Shown here: one piece after another, positions 1-10,900 of the stretch
How positions within the stretch are numbered: the first letter of the stretch is position 1
Layout: the number at the start of each line of letters is the position of its first letter
DNA from: Camarhynchus parvulus
Lineage: Eukaryota; Chordata; Aves; Passeriformes; Thraupidae
DNA: 64,000 nt
Assembly: GCF_901933205.1 (NCBI RefSeq)
Contig: NC_044573.1
Coordinates: 87,192,546 to 87,256,545 of the forward strand
Direction: 5' to 3'
The notes under the pieces: generated by a model
What the model was told of the DNA's origin: nothing
What the model saw: the letters and a program-made list of their open reading frames with translations, nothing else
Databases searched by the model: none
Program-made: the position numbers and the translations under genes

Positions 1-1639
1 GGAAATAGAAATAGCTGTGAGAAGAGAGTGTATAATGAATGAACATTTCTTATCCAGCATCTAAATACTGAATGTTATCTAAAATCTGAGCCATAATTGG
101 GCTTTGCTACCTCTAGCTGCTTTGTTATTCTAATATTTCCACTATTGAAATGGAGATAAATGGAGAAATGGAGATCTCATGCCATTGTTTCTGCTTGTCC
201 ACAGCAGCAGCATTAAGCACAGGGTTGAAATCACAGCATATTTGTTCCTGCAGATATGAGTTCTTGTGCCACCATCATTCTGGTGCTTTGTCTCAACATA
301 TTTCACAGTCTTGAAGGTCTGATATCCTGACCTGTTTCTCCTTTACTGTTGTCACTGTAGTGATAAGCTTGTGCCTTGCAGTCACAATGAATGCAAGATA
401 ATATCTCCCTGTCTCCGCCTCCAAAACAACAATGTTTTTCCTTCTGGACTAAATAGAGAGAATCATCTCATTCTCTGATTTTAGCAAAACTGATATGTGT
501 TATTAACCTAGAGAGTGTTTTATGGGATGGAGAGTACGCCAAACATTACTTTAAGTCAGCCCTCACTCAATGACGTATCATAACCTGCTGCTGCATATTA
601 CAATGGTTCAAGGCAAAGGCAAATTTAGCTTTCCAACCTAGAATTTGTCTCACAGCTAAAATTACATTAATCTCTCAGGCTGTTCTTTCTACTTAACAAT
701 CAGGTTTTTCTGTTGGACATATTGGGTGAAGTAATATATTATTTATCAAACAATTAAAAAGCCCACAAACAAATATTTGGTTCTTTTGTCATTAAGACCT
801 TACATAAATAATGCAGTTTAAAAAACTAGCTAAAAGTCGGTGTAAAATAAAAAGAGAAATTACAGGCAAGATCAATTTTTCCTGAGCTAAGAAAAATATC
901 TGAAATCTCGACTTTGGGTCAAGTTTTGCTTTGTCAGCAGGGACAGGATTTCAACCACTATATCTGTCTGTCTGATAGCTAAGCTGAAAATTTTATGACA
1001 TCTTTTTGTTTAGGCATTTAAGGAACAAATACAATTAAAACTTCGTGAAAATAAGATTCATGAGTAGCATGGGGAAATCAGTAGGGATCTCTTGTTTCCT
1101 CCTCCTTCCACTGCAAATGCAAAGCACACACACTGGAGCCAGCAGGTGTATGATTGCATCCTTTATGGCTGACTGCTCCATTGTTAGGTACCAAGTCAGC
1201 TGTTGGCTTGTATGGCAAACTGGTTTTTGAGGTATTTTAGTGAAACACCTGAGGTTACACTCATAGTTCAATCTGGGACTAGACTATAGATTAATTATTT
1301 CTTCCCCTGGTCTGCCATCCAACATATTCCATAGGTCTTCTCTCTCCTTAACCGATCAAGATTGTATTCCACATTGGAGACGAAAACAAAGTCACTCCTA
1401 AAATGGGTTGAAAAGTGCTTACAGAAGGTGATAGGACATAGCAACAGGCATTTTCCAAGGAGCTTATAGGCAGCAGCCAAAGACCTGCTCTGTTAGTATC
1501 TCTGGAGATCAAATGAGGGAGAAGTAAGCGTGGAGGGAGTGCCAGATCTCGTGGAAGATGCCGAAGAACTCATGCTTCTCATCTGGACGTGGTCCGGCTC
1601 AGCGTTTGTGTCAAGAGAAGAAATGTACGCAGAGGGTGT
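1..1639. other. Upstream intergenic sequence
   Basis: AT-rich sequence with no homology I can recognise and no convincing reading frame. By human synteny HCRTR2 would lie further upstream, outside the window. Confidence 0.6.
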
Positions 1640-1710
1640 GCGCCAGTGGGAGCCGAGGCCGCTCCCGGAGGCGGGAAGCTTCATTCCGTGCCCTGGCCGC
1701 AGGAGGTGGG

Positions 1711-1790
1711 CAGAGGCAGGGGCAGTGCTGCAGGGGCAGTGCTGCAGGGGCAGAGGCAGGGGCAGTGCTGCAGGGGCAGTGCTGCCCGGG
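1711..1790. repeat. 40-bp tandem duplication in the promoter
   Basis: The 40 bases at 1711-1750 are repeated at 1751-1790 with two differences near the end. Inside each unit the segment GGGGCAGTGCTGC occurs twice. The array lies about 165 bases upstream of the GFRAL start codon. Confidence 0.9.
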
Positions 1791-1954
1791 CGGGATTCAG
1801 CGCTGCCGCCGCCCGCGCCGCGCTCGGAGCGCCCGGAGCGGCGGGCGGGGCCGGCGGGCGCTGTCCCCGGGCCGGTGCTGAAGGGGCGGCCCCGCTCGGC
1901 ACCTGAGGACGCACTCGGTACCCGCGGCCCCGCTCCGGCACCCGCGGCAGCGCC

Positions 1955-1982
1955 ATGGCCGAGGCCGCGCTCCTCGGCCCCG
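1955..1982 (+). CDS. GFRAL: GFRAL exon 1: start codon and signal peptide N-terminus
   Basis: Encodes MAEAALLGP plus one base (phase 1), then a strong donor GTAAGT at 1983. The ATG has G at -3 and G at +4. Exon 2 starts with TG, so the junction codon is GTG and the joined peptide reads GPVLFIYFTCV, a good signal-peptide core. Exon 2 has no in-frame ATG, so an upstream start is needed and this one fits. Human GFRAL starts at about the junction residue, so this N-terminal extension is lineage-specific if correct. No transcript was available to confirm it. Confidence 0.7.
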
Positions 1983-4900
1983 GTAAGTGCGGCGGGCGGG
2001 CAGCTGCGGCCGCCCCTTCCCTCCCCCCCTCCCTCGGATGGCTCCTGCTCCCGCGGGTCTCAGGCGGGCGCGGGGCCCGGGGCTTGGCTCGGCCCCACGG
2101 CTGGGGAGCCCCGGGAGCGCTCCCCGGCAGGGCTGCGGCAGGGCGGCGGGAGGGAAGGAGGGGAGCGGCGGGGACACCTGCTCCGGGTGAACAGCCACTT
2201 GTCTGCTGGCCGGGGAGCGCTGGGTGCTGCCAGGGCTATGCACAGGGCTGCTGACGCTGCCTTTGGGCTTGAGTGGAGAAAAGGGCAAAATCAACAAAGC
2301 TGGTACAGAAAGATTTGGTACAGAAGAATATGATGAGACAAGTATGCTGTATGCTAATTTTTGTTATTCTCCTTTTGTCCTCACTATATACTGTATACTT
2401 GCTCTTCTCTCTTTAACACCCCACTACTCTAAACTTATATTTCTCTGTTAAAAATACTCCGTAGGTAGTTCTGCCCCAGGTTTTGTTAAAATAAAGTTGT
2501 CTTTTATCACTTTTCAACTATATTCAAACTATTTCAGCTGTAGTTTGGCATTTTGACTTCGGAGCTTGTTATCCCACTGCTCTTGCCGTTGGATAGAAAC
2601 CACAGCTTGGTTTCCTAATATTCATTATTACTTATTTACATTATTTTAGGATTGCAGAGTTGGGAAATGTAATTCCTCTATTCCTCAGTTCCCAATCTGA
2701 AAAATGAAGGTGCTAAAATGTTTCTTTTTCTGCCTCCTTTTAACTTTAGCCACCAAATTCTACAGAAAACAGAGAATAGTACACCTACCCAGAGAATCAA
2801 TAGGCCTTTGCATAAAAATGCAGACATCTGTAGCAATTTAAATGTGTGTCTTCTTGTCAATATGGATCCCGCTAAAAGTTTTAGCTGCAAACTAACTCTT
2901 AGATACCCTCAACTCTTCTATGCAGAATCACTTAGTATTCCGAACACTAGAGTAAATAATTCAAGAGAGCAACTAAAGTAATATCTGTCAGTTTAAGAAA
3001 TTGCATAAGCTACAGTGCCCTGGATTCTAAAGTCATATACAGCAGTTTGTTTCATGTAGGTTTCTGGCTGTGTACCCCCTCTGTACTGCTGAGGAATCAA
3101 AGATCCATCCGTAATAGGTCATTAGACCTAAAGAAGCCCTTTCTTCTGTAGTGCCTTAAATCATATATTATGCTACTCACCTCTTTATTTTGCAAAAAAA
3201 ATCACCTCCTATTTTGGGGCCAGTTTCCAGGTAGGTTCAAAGTGGGCAGCAGTGTGAAATACTCCCTAAAAAGTAGCAGGAAGGCTGTGCAGTCAGTCCT
3301 GTTTTGACTGTCCCAGCCACTGGTCCTTGACAACTGAACACGAGGAAGAAAGCACAGAGCCTTTGTGCTCTGAATCCTAGACAGTAGAGTAAATTTTCTG
3401 TTGTGTAAGAACCTAAAAAATAGATAAATGGTCATCCAGCAAAATACCTTTTCTTAATAAATCTGTGGGTTTATAATTTTGTATTGTTTTATATATGCAG
3501 TCATTTTGCCCTGTAAGGTATTTGGCAACTTTCTTTTTCCATCATCTGAATAAATAGTGAGTAATTTCAAAATAAGAAAGACCTTTTGGAGGCAGTCCTA
3601 GAATTAAAATGTTGTTGTAATAAGCCATAATTGTCCTATGGATAGGGCCAGCTGCACATTCCTCAAGGTGAAGAGGCAGGAGCTGTTTCTGTCAATATTT
3701 CCTCAAGGCTGATGGACAGACACAGCCTAGGAGGGTTTGAGGCTGGAAATCACCACCAGTCCTGCATGGATCTGAGAACTGCCAGGAATATGCACCACTG
3801 AGGAAGGATTAGCACCAGCTATAATAAGCACATGTGGCCTCTTTGTTGTCTCATAGGCACACTAGATGCTGTTGCACCTGTCAATTATTATGTATTAAAT
3901 GTTGCTTCATATTTATCGACATGCGTCCGAAAAGTGTTCCCTACAGCAGCATTATTATATCGCTGGTAAATAATTTCCAGAAGGAATGGCATCACCTCTA
4001 AACAGTAATGGCTCTTTAAGGTTATCAAGAGGGATATTTGATGTATAATTTCTTATTCTAAAATGTATAATTGAAAAATATTAATTTCTTCAGCTAGGAT
4101 CTGAACAAATCCTGAAACAATATTTCGTGCCTCTTGCAAATGATGTTTAAGGGATTAAACAATGCTGGAAACCACTCAAATTCCACATGAATTTACCTGA
4201 ACATGGAGGGGGTGTAAAAAAAGGTATTTTGTCAGAAAGATGCTGTGTTCTTCAACAACTAAAGAAAACACATCAGGTGTTCAGAAGGTAGTTTGATAAG
4301 GCCTGAAATCAGTGATTGAAACTTAATTTTATAGAAAATAAAGGCACATGATTACAAATTAGAGGTTGCCTTACCATGGGAATGTTAATGAAAGAGCTAA
4401 ACTCCAGCTGATTTATCCTTTCTTAACAAGGCAATTTAATTTTGTACTGATAAGTCACAGACAGTGCTGCTATAAAATTCTTTATCTTGAAACCTCCAGA
4501 ACTTTTTTATGTAATTAGCAGGCTCAATGCGCTCAGGAAAGCAGATGAAGACATATATGTGAGGATTGCTTTCAAGAAATGATGCATCTGTGAATGTCAT
4601 GGTTTGACACTGGCACAATGCCAGTGCCCCATGAAAATATACTTCCCTGGTGTTTGCTGTGAGATGTGACCAGGAAATAAGCAAAGCAGGCCTCTAGCTT
4701 AGAAAAAAAAAGGTTTATTAACTAAACTACAAAAGGAAAAAAAAAACCCACACACACACACACACCTGGAAAATGAAAACTCCACAAAAACATTTCCTCC
4801 TCCCCCCACCACATTTCCAATACATCTTCCAAATTTCAACTCTCCATCCATCACCCTGTAAATACTCAATTTCAGTCCACCAAGAGGAGAGGAGTCCTTC

Positions 4901-7900
4901 TTGGGGCCATGGTGACCTCTTCCTTGCATGCCCCGTGCTCTCACCACTGTGCATGGATCAGAGCTGCTTCAAGGGTTATCCTTTTAAGGGTGCTTTGACC
5001 AGTTCCAAAAAAAGCACAGTTTCCTCATCACTCTCGGGACCTCTTGTCCCCCCCATACTTGTTTACCCCCTGGGGCCGGGGGGTCTCCAAAACTGAACCC
5101 TCTCAGTTCTGAGCCATCGCCTCCCCCCTGCATGCAGCCTCTGTGTCGCGAGGAAGCACGGTTCTGTCCATGGCTGTACCAAAAAGAGTCCAGCAACCAG
5201 CTACTCCATCATCTCTTTCCGGCCTCATCTTTACTCTCCCAGCCTCACTCACTGCTCCAACTATCATTCACTTGCTCATTTCCTCTTTATCATCCACTCC
5301 ATCTCCCCTCCGGGAAAGGTCCAAATGCTCTGTGAGGTCTCCATTGTCCAGAAAGGGGTTAACAAACTTCTGCACGCGGCCAGGCTCCTTCCCTGCTGCA
5401 CTCCCCCCTTCCCCCTCCTTCTCCACAGCCGATATCACTTCAAGGCCACAGGCCCGTACCAGCTTTCTCTCTCTCCTCTTCTGGCTGAGGGGGGGCGGGG
5501 GTGGCTGCCCAAATCTTCTCGGGGCCTCTCTCCCTCTGTCTCTCCTGGGGGGGGCTGCCCAACGCCTCCTGGTGCCCCCACCACCCTTCCATCCTGAGGG
5601 GTCAGGCCTACCTCTGCCGGGCCACAGGTTTCCCTCCCCCGCCCAGCTCGAAGCCGGGCAGGGGAGGCCTTGCCTCTTTGCTGGCCGGAAATCAAAGAGA
5701 GAGCCCAAGGGAGTGCTCTGCTTCTAACCCCTGTGTTCTCAGAGGCGCATCCACCCTCAGTGGCCAAGCCTGGTGTCAATTTAGAATCTGAACACCTATT
5801 GGCCTCTGGCCACTCCATTCCCAGAAAACCTGCTTCCTGTAAACCCACGACAGTGAAGTAAAAATAAAGAGAATGAAGAGTATTGTATTTATTAAAAAAA
5901 ATCATATTTATTATTTAACAGTTGTGTAGTTGTCAATCTCTTTCACACACTCTATTCATAAGAGTTCCTAAACAGCTTAGTTTGGTGAGATTTCATATGA
6001 ATAAAGTACTGTTTATTCTGAATTTTATACTGTCTTCCCTTCTGTAATTTATTATGGAGCTCAGAACTGCAACAATTTCTATATATCCCTGGACCAGTGT
6101 CATATATAACTATGGTTACTGTTATAATACTGGGGCAAAACCAATGCAAAATATGTGACACTGAAACTTTGAACATTTAAATTTAATTTTCCACTTACAA
6201 AACGGCGGAAAACTTTGTTCTGCTAAAATGTAATTTGATAACAAACTTGAATCTATAGGAAAAACTATAGTAAATTATATTTTTAAAATCTGTGTTTAAA
6301 GGAAAAGGGTCAGTACAGTATCTACTGCTTTAAATAGTCATTATATTCTGTTTTTACAGTGTTGTTCATTTACTTCACATGTGTATCTACTGTCCAGACT
6401 ACTGACTGTCTGTACTTGAGGGAGCAATGTGTTAATGCTGGAAATGGATGTCAGGGTGTCTGGAATGTAGTTGAAGATGCCTGCAATATTTCAGGTAATT
6501 CTGTATGGTGTACATACCTTGATTTTGAATTGCTATATGCAATTGCATATTCATAGTTTATTACGATATTGCTGTCATAACTAAATGCAGTCAGTGAAAT
6601 CTCAAGGAGAAAAATTAAGGCAGAACAAAATCAGCTTCTGAAATCCTTTGCAATGGCCAATGCTACTTTTAGTAACACTCACACTGTCTCTTCAAGAAAG
6701 TGATAAATGAAATTTCTGCACTAGAAACAAAGTCAGAGCCTGAATCAACTCAAGAAGTCTGATTTCAGTAGAAATTAGGCTTTTGTGGGATCCTGTAAAT
6801 AAAGCCTGTGTGCAACTGGAGAAGAAGTTCCAACTTTGTTTTACTCGATTTGGAGGAGTTGATCTGCCCCCTCCCTGGCAGTGTTCAAGGCCAGGTTGGA
6901 TGGGGCTTTGAGGAACCTGTTCTAGTGGAAGACATCCCTGTCAATGGTAGAGGGGTTGAAGGTCCCTTCCAATCTAAACAATTCTATGGTTCTATAATCT
7001 AACACAATATCCAAAACAATGTGGTAGTTACTTAGAGTAATTTTTGATTATTGTACTAGAGTAAGAAACAGATAAAACATTCACCTCTAGTGTGAGCTAC
7101 CTAAATGAATGCCTCTGTCTGTCTGATCTGTTGCATGTATTTGATGTCCCGAGCATGTAAATCCAGTCAGACAGCTGATGGTACCTCTCAGACAGCCCAC
7201 AGAAACAGTGATAGAAAATCCACCAGCAGCATCATTAGTAAGAGTAACATTATCCTGTCATGTGCAAGTCTAGAAACTTCATGCTGTAGGAATGGAAAAT
7301 GTCCTTTGAGCACAAACATGTTACTTGGAGGCAATAGACAAGGGGGTAAATATTTGTTTTGTTAGCTTCTTTGTGCAAAACCTAACTACAAATTATAATT
7401 AAACTCCTTTGGGGTACAAGTTCAATAACTCAGTCCATCAGACTGTAACCTCAAAGTTAAATGCGTACATTAACAAGACCTGCATCTTTTTCTCTTCAGT
7501 GCAGGTCTAGGAACGCTCTCCAAACTACTGCCTCAATCACTCCTTTTCCTGTCAAATTTTCCATCACTTCTTCCCCACTACTCCAACAGCATTTCCAAAG
7601 TCTCAGTTTATAATCTTCAAGGTCCAATCCTTCTTTCACCTCTGTGGCCAAATTGGGGTGGAAAGAAAAAACAGAGTGTGAAAATGTCCATGAATCAGCT
7701 TCCAGGTCAGGATAGAAAAGAGAGAAATATTAAATCTTGATGAAATAAGATTTTTCATTTTGAAAAGATCAAAAGAGTTTCAGCACTGCTGAATGAAAAC
7801 TTTTAGGTTTGGGTTTTTATGGTGTATTTGTGGGATTGGTTATTTGTTTGTTTTCCTTTATTTCAGTGTAAAAAAAAGACATTTCTGAACTCTGATTTAA

Positions 7901-10900
7901 TCATAAGTATAAATTTTCTTTATTGTTCTGAATGGGAAACAGGAAAGGTTTTCAAAAGAAAAAGAACAACTCAGATTGCTTTCATTTTAAGGAATCACAT
8001 TTTGAATTAGATCTGTATGAGTCTACTTTTCCTAGAATAGCAAACTTATTGAGGTTGGAAAGATCTCCGGAGATCTATCCAAACTGTGGTCGCACCAGTG
8101 CTAGAGAGGAAAACCTAACACTTTCCCCTGTAGTCTTCAAATTCAATTCCCACTGAGATGGCTGAAGAGCTGATTAAGCAAAAGCAGAGATTATCACCCT
8201 GGGAGTGTCAGCTTCTACTCTGTCATGCTTCTATCTGTGGTCCTGTTTACATTTATTATGTAGCTATAAATAAATCAAATTACGAATAATGGCTGCCAAA
8301 CATTAGGTTGAGAGAGCATTTTTTTTTTTGTAAATGCCTTCAAAGCATATGTATAAGATAAAATATATTACCTAGAACTAATCCCTGGTAAAGCAACAAT
8401 AATTGAAAACCAGTAATAAAATATTTTCTGCTGTTCATCACAACTGAATCAATACCATGTACAAACAGAACAATACTGATAACAGATTATTTCTACACAG
8501 TTTTCAAGAAGTCATGCAAGGGAGCCCCATAAATCTGATGTGCTTCCTGCTTGTGTCTGTGCCCTTTGCATGTTGGTAGCCCCACAGCCTCTCCCCAGCC
8601 CCAGCTGTCAGGTGCTGACTCAGCACAGTGAGATCACAGCACAGGGACCACTGAACACAGCCCCCAACTCCTGGCCACCGCTGGTCAGTGGCATGAAGAC
8701 AGGTGAGCTGAGTGAGGCTGGGGTGCTGTGCAAAATATACTGGGGTTTGGGGGTTTATTCTTCTAGTTCTACTCACCCTCACCCTTGAAGTGTAATCTGG
8801 ACCTTGAAAAAGACAGTCACAGATTTTATGAACAAGCTAATTTTTACACCAGTCCCTCCTGATCTTTATTGCTCTCTTTCTACAGGAATATATTTTCCTG
8901 AAATTCTTTTATTCTCTCTTTCTTAGTTGATAAAATACAGAGTAGAATATCCACACACTCATCTTCATGGGCCATGTCACTGCATCCTTTCCATCCTATT
9001 TTTATGGTCAGGAAGTATCCTGTATCTGTGACCTTCAATAAATCTCCTGAGTTCCTTGACTTCTGGAACTGTGAGTGCTAAGGGTCAGGGGTCATGATCT
9101 TCTTCTGAAAAAGCAGAAGGAAAGTTGAAGATGGGGTTGGAGAGATACAGGCAACCCCAGCCACCACCACCTCTTTCTTTGCTGATGGAAGAGGTGGAGT
9201 GGGAGCAGAGGCTGGGACCTGCAGCTCTTGCTGGCCTGGGACATTCCCCTCTAGTAGTGTGTTATTTGATATATCCCCCAAACCCTCCCTAGTCAGCAAC
9301 TGGAGAAAGGGCAATGCAGAGACTGTTAGAAAAAAGGGGATCAGGACAGGGATGTGAAGTCAGGAATAGCTGATTCTCATCACTTCAGGCAGTGGCAAAA
9401 TGCACTGTTTCCTCCTGCAGAGCTTTGCCTCCACTGCCTTCCACTGCTATTTGTGTTAACAGCATGTAAGTGATTTTAAAGCCCGGCTCACATCAAAGCT
9501 TGCCCGTGGTGCTGGTGACACAGGACTTCTTGTCACTTGCAGTTTTACTGAGTGCAGTCTTGGCTGCCCCACACCTGTGGGGAGCAGCCAGGCAGGGAGT
9601 AGGCAGCGCCATTTGCGGGGCAGAGACATCAGCCTGTGTGCTCAGGAGACAGAAACCATCCCTCATGCTGCCCTGTGACCTGGCCGGATCTTGTGAGCCA
9701 CATACTGCTTCTCTTACATACTGTGAGACATTTAATATCTATGAGGTAAAGAGAGGAAATGTGCTGGTTTGGGGATCCACATACCTGTTTTGACAAGGTA
9801 GACTGTGGTTTTCACAAACTACAACTTAATTAAATTAAATTGCTTCACTTGTAACATTATTAAGTAATGTGTAACTTCCTTAAGCAATAACAAATCATAG
9901 AATCATAAAATGGTGAGGGTTGGAAGGGACCTTAGAGATCATCTAGTCCCAGCCCCCCCTGCCATGGGCAGGGACACCTCCCACTAGACCAGGCTGCTCA
10001 AGGCCTTATCAAACTGGCTTTGGCCATTGCCAGGGATGGGGCATTTACAGCCTCCCTGGGAAACCTCTTCTGATGTCTCATCATCCTCACAGTAAAAAAT
10101 TTCTTCCTAAAATCTAACCTAAATTTCTCTTCTTTCAGTTTGTACCCATTACTCCTTGTTCTGTCACTACAGTTCCTGACAAAGAGTCCCTCTGTCTTCC
10201 CTTAGGCCCCTTCATATACTGAAGGTTGTTGTGAGGTCTCCACACAACTTTCTCTTCTCCAGGCCCAGCTTTCTCGGCCTGTCCTTGTAGGGGAAGATAT
10301 CCAGTGCTGTATTAACTTCCTGACCCTTGTCTGGACTTGCTCCCACAGTTCCATGCCCTTCTATGCTGAGGACACCAGAGCTGGATGCAGCACTCCAGGT
10401 GGGGTCTCATGGGAGCAGAGTAGAGGTGTAGAATCACCTCCTTCCACCTGCTGGCCACGCTGCTTTTGATGCAGCCAGGGCACACTTGGCTTTGAGTGAG
10501 CACTCACTGTCAGTTCATGATGGGCTTTTCATCAGCCTTTGCACCCAAGTCTCGTTCTGCAGGGCTGCTTTCAATCCCTTCTCTGCCCATCCTGCAGGTG
10601 TGTCTGGGATTGCCATGACCCAGTGCAGGGCCTTGCACTTTGCTTCATTGAACATCATAAGGTTTGCATTGTCCCACTTCTCAAGCCTGCCAGGGTCCCT
10701 CCAGGGGCATCCCTTCCCTCCAACGTGCCAAGTGCACCACACAGCTTGGTGCCATCCGCAGATTTGCTGAGGATACACACAATCCCACTATCATCATAAC
10801 AATAATGATATTTTTGAAAAGCTTTTAGCTCATAAAGTAGATGGTCGATTGATTTACCTTTGTACCACAAACCAGTACATGTTCTTTATTTTCACCACAC

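Larger units (their letters stand above)
1640..2230 (+). promoter_or_regulatory. CpG island promoter of GFRAL
   Basis: A block of very high GC and CpG density begins abruptly in AT-rich sequence and spans exon 1. It contains GC boxes at about 1843-1852 (GGGCGGGGCC) and 1883-1889 (GGGGCGG), within about 110 bases upstream of the ATG. No TATA box is obvious, which suggests a dispersed-start promoter. The transcription start cannot be fixed from sequence. Confidence 0.7.

Noticed and set aside
1530..2333. 267-codon plus-strand frame and several overlapping long frames
   Set aside because: They lie in the CpG island, where high GC makes stops rare. The products are A/G/P/R-rich low complexity, and the frames cross the exon 1 donor.
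5143..5905. Several frames of 100-194 codons on both strands
   Set aside because: All lie wholly or mostly within the GC- and CT-rich solo LTR and have no retroviral protein similarity.
7149..7346. Possible diverged duplicate of GFRAL exon 3 (SCCRNGKC then NMLLGG, with a phase 1 GTAAAT donor)
   Set aside because: The resemblance to FRNCVC...TTLLGKAC is short. The first cysteines are missing, the acceptor is poor, and exons 2 and 3 already form a complete ten-cysteine domain without it.
9470..9793. 107-codon plus-strand frame in GFRAL intron 2
   Set aside because: No recognisable domain and no compatible splice sites; it sits in a GC-richer stretch just before the CR1 copy.
10486..10870. Overlapping frames on both strands near 10.5-10.9 kb
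   Set aside because: They are parts of a truncated CR1 element; the minus-strand frame is decayed reverse-transcriptase C-terminus, not a host gene.
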